From contig CAYSCX010000002.1 of the NCBI GenBank assembly GCA_964429575.1, positions 1 to 64,000 of the forward strand: a stretch of DNA of 64,000 bases. The letters run 5' to 3'. This stretch comes from CAYSCX01 sp964429575 (GTDB lineage: Bacteria > Desulfobacterota > Binatia > Binatales > Binataceae). Both the position numbers and the translations under genes were made by a program. Below, in pieces: positions 9,612-17,966 of this stretch (its first letter is position 1; every line of letters begins with the position of its first letter). A model generated the notes under the pieces. It worked only from the letters and a program-made list of their open reading frames with translations. It was not told the origin of the DNA and did no database searches.

Positions 9612-9631
9612 GGGCGCACAGCCGTGCGCCC
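9612..9631. repeat. GGGCGCA palindromic repeat, copy 2
   Basis: Eight-base arms GGGCGCAC/GTGCGCCC around AGCC, followed by CTACG as in the other copies. Confidence 0.7.
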
Positions 9632-9775
9632 CTACGTAGGACAGGGAGAGGGGACAGTCGGTTTCGCGGGTGTCATCGGCGCGATATGTTTGGATTATTC
9701 GCGCAAATGAACGCGGGCGCGCCGTTGCGCTTCGGGGCGGCCAACACAAATCAAGAGGAAAATCGAACACTATCC

Positions 9776-12520
9776 ATGTCGAAAAACAGCTTCGGTGCAC
9801 GCGACACAATTGCGGTTGACGGCAAGCGCTACACCTATTGGCGGCTCGACGCGCTCCAGCGGCGCGGCGTCGCGCTCGGGAGCATCCCGTACTCAATACG
9901 GGTCATGATCGAAAATGTGCTCCGGCGCGAAGACGGCGAAGTGGTGACGGCGGACCAAGTCGAGGCACTGGGGCGGTGGGAGAAGGAGGCGGGCAAGCGC
10001 GAAGTGTCGTTCATGCCGGCGCGGGTTCTGTTGCAGGACTTTACGGGCGTGCCGGTGGTCGCCGACCTGGCGGCGATGCGCGACGCTATCAAGCGGCTGG
10101 GCGGCGACGCGGGGAAGATCAATCCGCTGCAGCCTGCCGACCTCGTGATCGATCACTCGGTGCAGGTCGATTCGTTTGGGACGCGCGCGTCGTTCGCGAC
10201 CAATGCGCAACGCGAGTTCGAGCGCAATCGCGAGCGGTACCTGTTCCTGCGCTGGGGGCAGCGCGCATTCCGGAATTTCCGGGTAGTGCCGCCCGACACC
10301 GGAATCGTCCACCAGGTGAATCTCGAATATCTCGCGCCGGTCGTGTTCGCATCGGAGAACGGCGAGGCATATCCCGACACCGTGCTCGGCGCCGATTCGC
10401 ACACCACGATGATCAACGGGCTCGGCGTGGTCGGATGGGGGGTGGGAGGGATCGAAGCGGAGGCGGCGATGCTCGGACGGTCGGTGCCGATGCTGATTCC
10501 GGAAGTCGTGGGCGTGCGGCTGCGCGGGACGCTCAATCCTGGAGCGACGGCGACCGATTTGGTGCTGACCGTCACGCAGATGCTGCGCAAGCACGGCGTG
10601 GTCGGCAAGTTCGTGGAGTATTGCGGGCCGGGAGCCGCATCACTGCCGGTGGCGGACCGCGCGACGCTGGGCAACATGTCGCCGGAGTACGGCGCGACGA
10701 TCGGATTTTTCCCGATCGACGACATGACGCTCGAATATCTAAAGCTCTCCGGCCGCTCCGAGCATCAGGTGAAGCTGGTCGAGGCGTACTCCAAGGCGCA
10801 GGGTCTTTTCCGCACCGCGGAATCGAAGGATCCGAAATTCACGACGCTGCTCGAACTCGATCTGGGAACAGTAGAGCCGAGTCTCGCGGGGCCGCGGCGG
10901 CCGCAGGATCGGGTTGCATTGGCAAAGGCGAAGGGCGAATTTCGGCGCGAGCTTGCGCTTGAATTCGATGGCCATGAGAAGGTCGATCCAAAATCCGCGG
11001 CGCGATGGGTGGACGAGGGCGGTCCGGTGGAGTCGGAAATCGAAGCCACGGGCTTGGGTCCGATCGCGACGCGCGTTGAGGTGCGGAGCGATTCCGAGCA
11101 CTTCAAGCTCGGTCACGGCGCGCTGGTAATCGCGGCGATCACGAGTTGCACGAACACCTCGAATCCGTCCGTGATGCTCGGCGCGGGGTTGCTCGCCAAG
11201 AAGGCGGTCGAGCGCGGACTGACCGTCAAGCCATGGGTGAAGACCAGTTTGGCGCCCGGCTCCAAAGTCGTGTCGCGCTACCTCGAACGCGCCGGACTGA
11301 CGGAGTACCTCGAGAAATTGCGTTTCAACCTGGTCGGCTACGGCTGCACGACGTGTATCGGCAACAGCGGGCCGGTGCCCGAGGCGATCGCCGCGGCGGT
11401 CAAGCAGGGCAATTTGGTCGCGTGCGCGATATTGAGCGGCAACCGCAACTTCGAGGGGCGCGTCAATCCAGTGGTGCGGTTCAACTATCTCGCATCGCCG
11501 CCGCTGGTGGTCGCATACGCGATTGCGGGCACGATGGATATCGACCTGACGCGACACGCACTCGGTCACGACAGCGCTGGGAAGCCGGTGCATCTACGCG
11601 ACATCTGGCCGTCGGCGGAGGAAGTGGCGGCGGCGATCCGCACATCAGTCGATGCGGAGATGTTCCGCTCCGAATACGCGCAAGTCTTTGACGGCGACGA
11701 ACGCTGGCGCGGACTCGACGTGCCAGCGGGTGAGTTGTTCCGCTGGGAGCGCGACTCGGAGTATGTGAAGGCGCCGCCGTTCTTCGACGGCGTCGGCGCG
11801 ACGCCGCCGGGCGCGAAGGACATCGTAAAGGCGCGCGCGCTCGCGGTGCTGGGCGACAGCGTGACGACCGATCACATTTCGCCAGCGGGATCGATCGCGG
11901 TTGACAGTCCCGCGGGAAAATATCTGATCGCGCACGGCATCAAGCCGGCGGACTTCAACTCATACGGCGCACGGCGCGGAAATCACGAAGTCATGGTGCG
12001 CGGCACGTTCGCGAACATCAGGCTGCGGAATCAGATGGTGCCGGGCGTCGAGGGCGGCTTTACGGCGCATCAGCCGTCGGGCGAGAAGATGACGATCTAC
12101 GATGCTGCGGAGCGCTACCGCAAAGAGGGCGTGCCACTGGTGGTGATCGCGGGCAAGGAGTACGGCACCGGTTCATCGCGCGATTGGGCGGCGAAGGGGA
12201 CGGCGCTGCTGGGCGTGCGCGCGGTGATCGCGGAAAATTTCGAGCGCATTCACCGGAGCAACCTCGCGGGGATGGGAGTGCTGCCGCTGGAGATTGCGGC
12301 GGGGGAGAATCGAGAGTCGCTGGGGCTGACTGGGCGGGAGACGTTTACGATTGAGGGATTGAAGACGGGGCTGAAGCCGAGGCAGAAAGTGAAAGTGAAG
12401 GCGGAGTCGGAAAAGGGCGTGAAGGAGTTCGAGACGGTTGCACGCGTCGATACGCCGGACGAGGCTGAGTACATCAGGCATGGTGGGATCCTGCCGTTCG
12501 TGTTGAGAAAGATGCTGTAG
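9776..12520 (+). CDS. acnA: Aconitate hydratase A
   Basis: Monomeric aconitase of the AcnA/IRP type, 914 residues, interconverting citrate and isocitrate in the TCA cycle. The three [4Fe-4S] ligands are visible: Cys458 in SCTNTSNPS and Cys524/Cys527 in GYGCTTCIGNSGP. The swivel domain follows a linker and contains GDSVTTDHISPAGSI and YGTGSSRDWAAKG, both hallmark substrate-contact stretches. The N-terminus MSKNSFGARDTI matches the family start, so the in-frame extension of 93 residues upstream, which translates repeat DNA, is rejected. AGAGGA is present but lies about 17 bases upstream of the ATG. The gene stands alone. Confidence 0.95.
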   Translation: MSKNSFGARDTIAVDGKRYTYWRLDALQRRGVALGSIPYSIRVMIENVLRREDGEVVTADQVEALGRWEKEAGKREVSFMPARVLLQDFTGVPVVADLAAMRDAIKRLGGDAGKINPLQPADLVIDHSVQVDSFGTRASFATNAQREFERNRERYLFLRWGQRAFRNFRVVPPDTGIVHQVNLEYLAPVVFASENGEAYPDTVLGADSHTTMINGLGVVGWGVGGIEAEAAMLGRSVPMLIPEVVGVRLRGTLNPGATATDLVLTVTQMLRKHGVVGKFVEYCGPGAASLPVADRATLGNMSPEYGATIGFFPIDDMTLEYLKLSGRSEHQVKLVEAYSKAQGLFRTAESKDPKFTTLLELDLGTVEPSLAGPRRPQDRVALAKAKGEFRRELALEFDGHEKVDPKSAARWVDEGGPVESEIEATGLGPIATRVEVRSDSEHFKLGHGALVIAAITSCTNTSNPSVMLGAGLLAKKAVERGLTVKPWVKTSLAPGSKVVSRYLERAGLTEYLEKLRFNLVGYGCTTCIGNSGPVPEAIAAAVKQGNLVACAILSGNRNFEGRVNPVVRFNYLASPPLVVAYAIAGTMDIDLTRHALGHDSAGKPVHLRDIWPSAEEVAAAIRTSVDAEMFRSEYAQVFDGDERWRGLDVPAGELFRWERDSEYVKAPPFFDGVGATPPGAKDIVKARALAVLGDSVTTDHISPAGSIAVDSPAGKYLIAHGIKPADFNSYGARRGNHEVMVRGTFANIRLRNQMVPGVEGGFTAHQPSGEKMTIYDAAERYRKEGVPLVVIAGKEYGTGSSRDWAAKGTALLGVRAVIAENFERIHRSNLAGMGVLPLEIAAGENRESLGLTGRETFTIEGLKTGLKPRQKVKVKAESEKGVKEFETVARVDTPDEAEYIRHGGILPFVLRKML

Positions 12521-12585
12521 GCGTTCGGGATTCATCGCTCCGCGGACTGCGCTCTGAATGACAGAAGGGGAGTGGTGCGAGCGAA

Positions 12586-13668
12586 TCAGGCCGGGACGGG
12601 GGCGCCAAATTCCAACGGTATGGCGGCGCCGCTTTTGCGCGCGGCGTAGCGCGAGAGCAATCGCAAGACGCCGGGAGTCACCTCGCCGATCGCCTCGGGG
12701 CGGAACCCGACGATTTCGGCGCCGCGCGCGCGCATCATGCCAAGCATCGAGAGGCGCAGCAGCGCGGCGACGCCCTGAAAGTATCGGAAGCGTTCGAAGT
12801 CGAGCGGGTAGAACGCGTGGTAGAGCGGTACGTAAAGCGTCGTGAAAGACGCGCGCAGCGTGTTGCCGACCAGGTTGTCGCGCATCCAGCGCGGATGCTC
12901 CATCGCGGAGGATGCGAGGATCACCGCGGTAGTCGCGGCGTCGAGATGGCGGTCACCGAGGTCAGCATTCACCCAGTCGATTACGCCCGTCACGCGAAAT
13001 CCACTGACGATCACGTTCTGCGGATGGTAGTCCATGTGAACGAATACGGGAGCGCGGGTGCGGAACAATGGCGCGCGCGCGGTGACTCGATGGAGAGCGT
13101 CGGTCAGGCCGGGCAACGGACCGGCGGCGACACGCTCCTTGATGAGACCGAGCACGCGGTCGAGCAGAGGCGCGCCGGGCGCAACCTGCTGCGCATCGAA
13201 TGCGTGGGGAATCTGATCGAGCGCGGTGGCGCGCGGATCGAAGCGATGAAGGCGCGTTTGCGCGCGCACGAATGCGAGGAAGCCAAGCGAGAAGGTCTTG
13301 AACGCGGACGGGAAGTTGCGCGTGCTGAAAAGCGGACCGCCCGCGACGCGCTCCATGACGAGGAACGGCGCGCCGATCACGCCGCGGTCGCCCTCGAACG
13401 CATACGGCCGCGGCACGCAGTAGCCGAGCGATGCGAGCGTCTGGAATGCGCGCCACTCGCGCGGACCTTTCTGATCGGCGAGGCTCCCTTGGTAGAAGCG
13501 CAGGACCAACGGCGGTCCGACCGGAATCTCGCGAATCAGGCGCGACGGTGAGGCGAGCGCGAACTCGAATACGGTGGTTTCCCATCCACTGGCGAGTACG
13601 CGGAGCGTCGCGATGCCGGCGGCGAGATAGTTCGCGAGGCGCGCGCGGATGTGGTCAGGATCGAGCAT
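12586..13668 (-). CDS. Aminoglycoside phosphotransferase (APH)-family kinase-like protein
   Basis: 360 residues with the APH/choline-kinase fold. The N-lobe contains PLVLRFYQG with a Lys/Arg-rich strand and the hinge FLVMERVAGG. The catalytic loop is VHMDYHPQNVI (catalytic D213) and the Mg-binding aspartate is in GVIDWVNA (D231). Such proteins phosphorylate hydroxyls on very diverse small molecules, so the family name does not imply aminoglycoside resistance. It starts 15 bases after the stop of the upstream EmrA-like adaptor gene and is probably co-transcribed with it. The substrate is unknown. Confidence 0.8.
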   Translation of the reverse strand: MLDPDHIRARLANYLAAGIATLRVLASGWETTVFEFALASPSRLIREIPVGPPLVLRFYQGSLADQKGPREWRAFQTLASLGYCVPRPYAFEGDRGVIGAPFLVMERVAGGPLFSTRNFPSAFKTFSLGFLAFVRAQTRLHRFDPRATALDQIPHAFDAQQVAPGAPLLDRVLGLIKERVAAGPLPGLTDALHRVTARAPLFRTRAPVFVHMDYHPQNVIVSGFRVTGVIDWVNADLGDRHLDAATTAVILASSAMEHPRWMRDNLVGNTLRASFTTLYVPLYHAFYPLDFERFRYFQGVAALLRLSMLGMMRARGAEIVGFRPEAIGEVTPGVLRLLSRYAARKSGAAIPLEFGAPVPA

Positions 13669-13683
13669 CGATGCACTGCGCGC

Positions 13684-14829
13684 TCATTTTTGCTGCGGCG
13701 CAGCGGCGCCGTGATTCGGTGAATCGATCCTTAGCCGTTCGCGGGGGATCGGTTCGCCACCTTGTTGCTGGACGTTCAATTGCCGCTCTGACGAAAGCAG
13801 CGGACCGCTCTGGTCGCTGATGTCGACGGAAACGACGACCGAGAGCCCCATGCGCAGCGGATGCTCGGATTGTTGATTGTCGTCGAGCACGATCTTCACC
13901 GGAACGCGCTGCACGACCTTGACCCAATTGCCGGTGGCGTTTTCGGGCGGCAGCAGCGAGAAGACGGAGCCGGTGCCGATGCTGATCGATTCGACGTGGC
14001 CGCGAAATTCGACGCCGGGGTAGAGGTCGGCCTCGATGTCCGCCTTCTGGCCGACGCGTACAGCGGTCAACTGAGTCTCTTTGAAGTTGGCGGTGAGGTA
14101 GAGGCGGTTGACCGGGATGATGGCCATCAGCGGCTGGCCTGGTTGCACGCGTTGGCCGGCGTGGATCGATTTGCGCGCGATGATTCCGCTGAATGGTGCA
14201 GTGATGCGGCTGTAGTTCAAGTCGAGCGAGGCGGCCTTGAGACCGGCTGCGGCCTGGTCCACCAGCGCAGTGGCGTAGCGCGCGTGATCGTAGTTGACTT
14301 TCAAGCCGAGCGCGGCGCGCGCCTGCGCGACCTGGTGCTGCGCGAGCGCCCGGTTGGCCAGCGCCATGTGATGGGCGGTCTCGGCCTGGTCGTAGAACTG
14401 GCCGGAGGCGACGCCCGACGCTTTGAGTTCTTTCGCACGTTCGTAGTCAGCGAGCGCCTGCTTCAACTGACTCTCCGCGAGTTGCAGGCCGGCCTGGGCT
14501 GATGCGAGCTGCGCGTATTGCTCATCGACGGTCTGGCGGGCGTGATCGAGCTGCGCCTGAGCTTGGGCGACCTTGACCTCGAAGTCACGCGGATCGAGCG
14601 TGACGAGCAGGTCGCCCTCGCGGACCGTCCAGTTGTCGTCAACGTAAACCGCGCTGACGGTGCCGGCGACGCGCGCGGAGACGAGCGCGAGGGTGCCGTC
14701 GACATAGGCGTCGTCGGTGGTGATGTGGGTCATGTAGTACCGGTAGTAGTGATACGCCGGGTAGATCGCGGCGAGCAAAACCAACGCTGCGATGACGAAG
14801 GCGATGCGTCGAATCAGCGGCGAACTCAT
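13684..14829 (-). CDS. EmrA/HlyD-family periplasmic adaptor (membrane fusion) protein
   Basis: 381 residues with one N-terminal membrane anchor (IAFVIAALVLLAAIYPAYHYY). A biotinyl-lipoyl-like half motif (DDAYVDGTLALVSARVAGTV) is followed by a long alpha-hairpin rich in Ala and Gln (about residues 85-190). Then come the second lipoyl half (SRITAPFSGIIARKSIHAGQRV) and beta-barrel domains. The DAYVDG start is characteristic of EmrA-type adaptors that pair with an MFS (EmrB) pump and an outer-membrane channel. No EmrB or TolC gene lies beside it; the downstream gene is an APH-like kinase. An in-frame TTG nine codons upstream is less likely than the chosen ATG. Confidence 0.85.
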   Translation of the reverse strand: MSSPLIRRIAFVIAALVLLAAIYPAYHYYRYYMTHITTDDAYVDGTLALVSARVAGTVSAVYVDDNWTVREGDLLVTLDPRDFEVKVAQAQAQLDHARQTVDEQYAQLASAQAGLQLAESQLKQALADYERAKELKASGVASGQFYDQAETAHHMALANRALAQHQVAQARAALGLKVNYDHARYATALVDQAAAGLKAASLDLNYSRITAPFSGIIARKSIHAGQRVQPGQPLMAIIPVNRLYLTANFKETQLTAVRVGQKADIEADLYPGVEFRGHVESISIGTGSVFSLLPPENATGNWVKVVQRVPVKIVLDDNQQSEHPLRMGLSVVVSVDISDQSGPLLSSERQLNVQQQGGEPIPRERLRIDSPNHGAAAPQQK

Positions 14830-15017
14830 ACAGATGCGGCTGCGGCCGCGACGCAAACCGGCGGCATCAAGCCGCCGACCCCGGCTTCCTTATCGCGCAT
14901 GAGCGGGATGGTTGGAAATATCCGGGACAGGATGCGGTTTGGGCTGGCGCGCGAACTATTCTGCGGCATCGCAACCGCGGTTCGCAAGCATGGGCGGCGC
15001 GATGCGCGGGCGGCGCG

Positions 15018-15695
15018 TCATGGCTGGCGAATGGTGACTTTCGGCTCGCCCGCGGCTTTCGCGACGACGCTGCCATCGACACTCAGGTTGACCGAGAATG
15101 CGCCGAGCGTTTGAATCTGCTCGAACTGGCCGGAGACCTTGCCATTGGGCATGTCGAACAGGAAGAGCGTGGGCACGCGCGATTGCACGATGAACGCGGT
15201 GTCGTTGTCCTCGATCAATCCCTGGAAGCGCTCCGCAGCCGGACCTTTGACGAATATCCGGATGTCGGGACTCGCGGACGGTGGCAGCGGATCCACGGTC
15301 CCCGACATTTGCACCTGCGCGATGCCGAACGGCGCGCTGGTCGATGCATAGGCGACGACAGTGAAGGCTTTGGTGGCCTCGAGGCTGAGCAGCGCGTGAT
15401 CGCTCGATAGCTTGGTCGCCACCATTCGAGCGGGCAGGAGGTTGTGGATGATCACGATGGTAAGCGGAACCGACCCTCTGATGTGCCACGAAGATCGGGA
15501 GTTCGAGACGGTCGCGACGAAGGGAGTGCCGATGGCGCCGAGTAGTTTGAAGGTGCTCTCGGGCGGTTCGGGCGGCGTGCCGCCGACTCTGCCCTGAGTG
15601 GGGCCGAAGCCGGAGCACGACGCGTAAACCATCGCGAGTGCGACCAGCGCAGCGAGTTTCGCTGATTTGCGTGCGAGTTTGATCACGTCGCGCAC
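15018..15695 (-). CDS. Putative lipoprotein of unknown function
   Basis: 225 residues. The N-terminus has a basic stretch, a hydrophobic core (LAALVALAMVYASC) and a Cys that would be lipidated. The mature part is beta-rich with no recognised motif. The start is a GTG that lies just past a dispersed inverted repeat, so the repeat forms its upstream region. Transcription may continue towards the EmrA-like gene 190 bases downstream. I do not recognise a family. Confidence 0.55.
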   Translation of the reverse strand: MRDVIKLARKSAKLAALVALAMVYASCSGFGPTQGRVGGTPPEPPESTFKLLGAIGTPFVATVSNSRSSWHIRGSVPLTIVIIHNLLPARMVATKLSSDHALLSLEATKAFTVVAYASTSAPFGIAQVQMSGTVDPLPPSASPDIRIFVKGPAAERFQGLIEDNDTAFIVQSRVPTLFLFDMPNGKVSGQFEQIQTLGAFSVNLSVDGSVVAKAAGEPKVTIRQP

Positions 15696-15703
15696 GCCGC
15701 CCG

Positions 15704-15778
15704 GCAGGCTGTTGAAAAACGCATTTTCAACCGCGTGCTCCCTCTCTCGCGTCTTCCCCAGAGGGGAGAAGATTAGGA
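15704..15778. repeat. TGTTGAAAA inverted repeat with CTCTCTCGCGTCT tail, copy A1
   Basis: GCAGGCTGTTGAAAA pairs imperfectly with TTTTCAACCGCGTGC across four bases, followed by CCTCTCTCGCGTCTTCCCC and AGGGGAGAAGATTAGG. Same composite as at 19.6, 22.0 and (inverted) 33.1 kb. Confidence 0.7.
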
Positions 15779-15795
15779 AGGCAGCCGGCTTTCAC

Positions 15796-15859
15796 GCAGG
15801 GTGTTGAGAGCGCGGTCGATGCCATCTTGGAACTCGAGGCTTTTCTCAACACCCTGCTA
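15796..15859. repeat. 13-bp inverted repeat overlapping a stop codon, copy A2
   Basis: Arms GCAGGGTGTTGAG and CTCAACACCCTGC are perfect and 36 bases apart. On the minus strand the outer edge reads TAGCAGGGTGTTGAG, where TAG is the stop codon of the DUF4382-type lipoprotein gene. It could work as a transcription terminator, without a T-run. Confidence 0.7.
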
Positions 15860-17827
15860 TAGCGGATTCGGCACGGCGGTGTTGATGCACACCCCCGGAC
15901 ACATCGTGTCGGGGAACGAGCAGGTGGTCGGGCACGGGGTGGCCTGCGCCGACGGCGTCGGCATCACGGGAACCGCCTCCGCAGCTCCCATCGGAACACC
16001 GGATTCAAACCGTTGCACCTCGTATGAAGCGTCGGGCGGAGCACAGAAGCTATAGGTATTTCCCGGCGGCGCGGGTGCCACCGGCCCGGCCGGACTCTCC
16101 ATCAGCTGCACGCCGTCCTTGAACAGCATCACGGTGGTCTGGCTGTCGGGATTCAGCGCGACGCCGGAGACGCTGCCGTGTCCGATGCAGGCCATCGGGC
16201 CGAGCACGACGCTCGGCGCGCCGGGCACGGTGCAACTGCCGCTGCTCGCAACACCGCTGGCAACTTCCAGGGTGTGGCCGGGATACGGATCGCTGGCGCC
16301 TGCGAACAGATCGACAGGTGTCGCGATGAGATCGAAGCTGGCGATCGAGCTCGGAACATTAAGCGTGAAGTTGAGTGACGTGAGCGCGCCACTGAATTGC
16401 AGGAGCGTCGGCAGTGCGCCAACGAGGGTGTTGGTGCCGCTTTCTTCGGCGAGCACCTGCACGTTGACCGTGGTTCCGGGCGGCGGCGCATTGGTGAGCG
16501 TCACAGTTCCTTTAATGAAAGCGGTGTCCAGAGCGAAGCTGCAATCGTTCGAGGTATCGCTGGCCGGGCAATCGCCGGTCTTGTCCGTCGTGCCCGCGCT
16601 GCCCGTGGTGAACATCGGGTCATAACCGGCCGCCGAGTATCTGAGCGCGAAATCGGTACCGGTGGGGAGGTTTTCAAACGGCGCGGGCGCGTTGATGCTG
16701 CCGGGCAGCGGGTAGAAGCCGGTGTTGTCGGTGTTCGCGGTCGCAACGACGATGCAGTCTTGCGGTGTCGCCTTGCAATCGGTCGAGGCCGATACCTCGG
16801 GCACGAGAATCTCGACGGTCGCGCCGACTATCGGGAGCTTGGAGCACGCGTCGGTGATGGTGCCGGAGATGTTGCCGTTGGCCGGGCTGCCACTTACGGT
16901 GAAGTCCTGCACAATTTCCATGCCGGGCGTCAGGTTCAGCCCTTGCACCGCCTCAAACGAAATGGTGCCGCCGAAGGTGTAGATGTCGTAGTCGGTGCCG
17001 AGAGTGGTGGCGGCGGGCAGCGCCAAGGTGTAGCTGCCGTTCTTAATCCGGGCGGCCGCGATAATCGTGTTAGTGCCGGTCAGCACCGCGCCGACCGAGG
17101 GCGGGATGATCCCGCCCTGGTTGGCAGCGTTGGTCACGTTCCCGGTCACCGTGCCCAGGTAAGTTTGCTGATTCACAACCTTCATCGTGAGCGCGACCGC
17201 GAACAAGCCGCCGGAGACGGTCGGCGGCGTCACGATCGAGAGATCGAGTTCGAGCACGAGCGGTGTCAGTCCGGTGTTGCTCACCTCAATCGGTGAGGTT
17301 GGTTTGAAGGTGAGCGCCTGACTGGGGTCGGCGAGCGCCATCGGGTACTCGATGCAACCTTCCAGACCGGTGCCGCCGGAGGTGCACTTTGGAATCAAGG
17401 TTCCGGGCGTGGTGATGTCGAGCTGGACTTCGACGATCGCGTATGAGTTGGTGGGAATCTGGCCGGTGTTGAAGAATGCCGCGAGGCTTTGAGCAGTGTT
17501 CAGATCGATCTGGAGGTTCCCGGGCTTGGCGGAGATGCTCTGGCCGACGCCCGCAGGCACCGGAATGGTCACCCACTTGTTGTCGCTGGGGCCGGCGTCA
17601 GCATTGGGATTCAACCGCACTGCGGAGACGTTAACCAGGACGTTTTGAAATCCGGACGGCGGAGTACCGACGAACCCGACCGCGACGAATCCATTCTTCT
17701 TGGTTGGCGGGGTAGTGCCGCCTCCGCCGCTGCTGAGACAGCCGGCGGGCACTCCGATCAAGGCGACGACGAGCAGGATGGGCGCGATCAGAGAAAAGGC
17801 AGTCCAAGACAGACGTGTGTATTTCAC
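15857..17827 (-). CDS. Large secreted lipoprotein, DUF4382-like with carboxypeptidase-regulatory-like domains
   Basis: 656 residues. The signal sequence ends in a lipobox (VALIGVPAGC) followed by a Gly/Thr/Pro linker. The N-terminal third (GFVAVGFVGTPPSGFQNVLV to about residue 220) resembles DUF4382 beta domains with ILNVSAVRLNP-like strands. Repeated Ig-like or CarboxypepD_reg segments follow (GNVTGNVTNAA..., GNISGTITDACSKLPIVGATVEI, AFIKGTVTLTNAPPPGTTV, GSVSGVALNP). Many Cys in the C-terminal part suggest disulfides. It is probably an outer-surface structural or binding lipoprotein; no catalytic motif is seen. It is divergent from the VWA-FHA gene, and its stop codon lies in a dispersed repeat. 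Confidence 0.75.
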   Translation of the reverse strand: MKYTRLSWTAFSLIAPILLVVALIGVPAGCLSSGGGGTTPPTKKNGFVAVGFVGTPPSGFQNVLVNVSAVRLNPNADAGPSDNKWVTIPVPAGVGQSISAKPGNLQIDLNTAQSLAAFFNTGQIPTNSYAIVEVQLDITTPGTLIPKCTSGGTGLEGCIEYPMALADPSQALTFKPTSPIEVSNTGLTPLVLELDLSIVTPPTVSGGLFAVALTMKVVNQQTYLGTVTGNVTNAANQGGIIPPSVGAVLTGTNTIIAAARIKNGSYTLALPAATTLGTDYDIYTFGGTISFEAVQGLNLTPGMEIVQDFTVSGSPANGNISGTITDACSKLPIVGATVEILVPEVSASTDCKATPQDCIVVATANTDNTGFYPLPGSINAPAPFENLPTGTDFALRYSAAGYDPMFTTGSAGTTDKTGDCPASDTSNDCSFALDTAFIKGTVTLTNAPPPGTTVNVQVLAEESGTNTLVGALPTLLQFSGALTSLNFTLNVPSSIASFDLIATPVDLFAGASDPYPGHTLEVASGVASSGSCTVPGAPSVVLGPMACIGHGSVSGVALNPDSQTTVMLFKDGVQLMESPAGPVAPAPPGNTYSFCAPPDASYEVQRFESGVPMGAAEAVPVMPTPSAQATPCPTTCSFPDTMCPGVCINTAVPNPL

Positions 17828-17904
17828 CCGGGATCCATGTGCGAGAATTCGGTCAGGGTTTGGGATAACCTAACCGGACAGTGAACGCAAGAAAATGCAC
17901 AAAG

Positions 17905-17917
17905 TTCACAACGTGAA
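17905..17917. promoter_or_regulatory. Inverted repeat in divergent intergenic region, possible operator
   Basis: TTCAC-AAC-GTGAA, perfect five-base arms, between the divergent lipoprotein and VWA-FHA genes. Its position supports the downstream start of the VWA-FHA gene. Confidence 0.25.
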
Positions 17918-17966
17918 TTTGCTCTTGCGCCGCTTGACTGAATACGCGCACCGTTCCGAGAATCGA

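Larger units (their letters stand above)
9390..9775. other. Intergenic segment filled with dispersed repeats
   Basis: No credible gene. It holds a ~33-base repeat shared with a site near 22.19 kb, two GGGCGCA palindromes, and CTCTCCC...GGGAGAG arms (CCTCTCCCAAGTCAGGGAGAGG). The peptidase and aconitase promoters must also lie here, but no clear -35/-10 pair stands out. Confidence 0.6.

Noticed and set aside
10739..11593. 284-codon minus-strand open frame
   Set aside because: Antisense to acnA, which has all its Fe-S cysteines; no family features.
16397..17296. 299-codon plus-strand frame
   Set aside because: Antisense of the large lipoprotein; Arg/Gly/Val-rich, no start signal.
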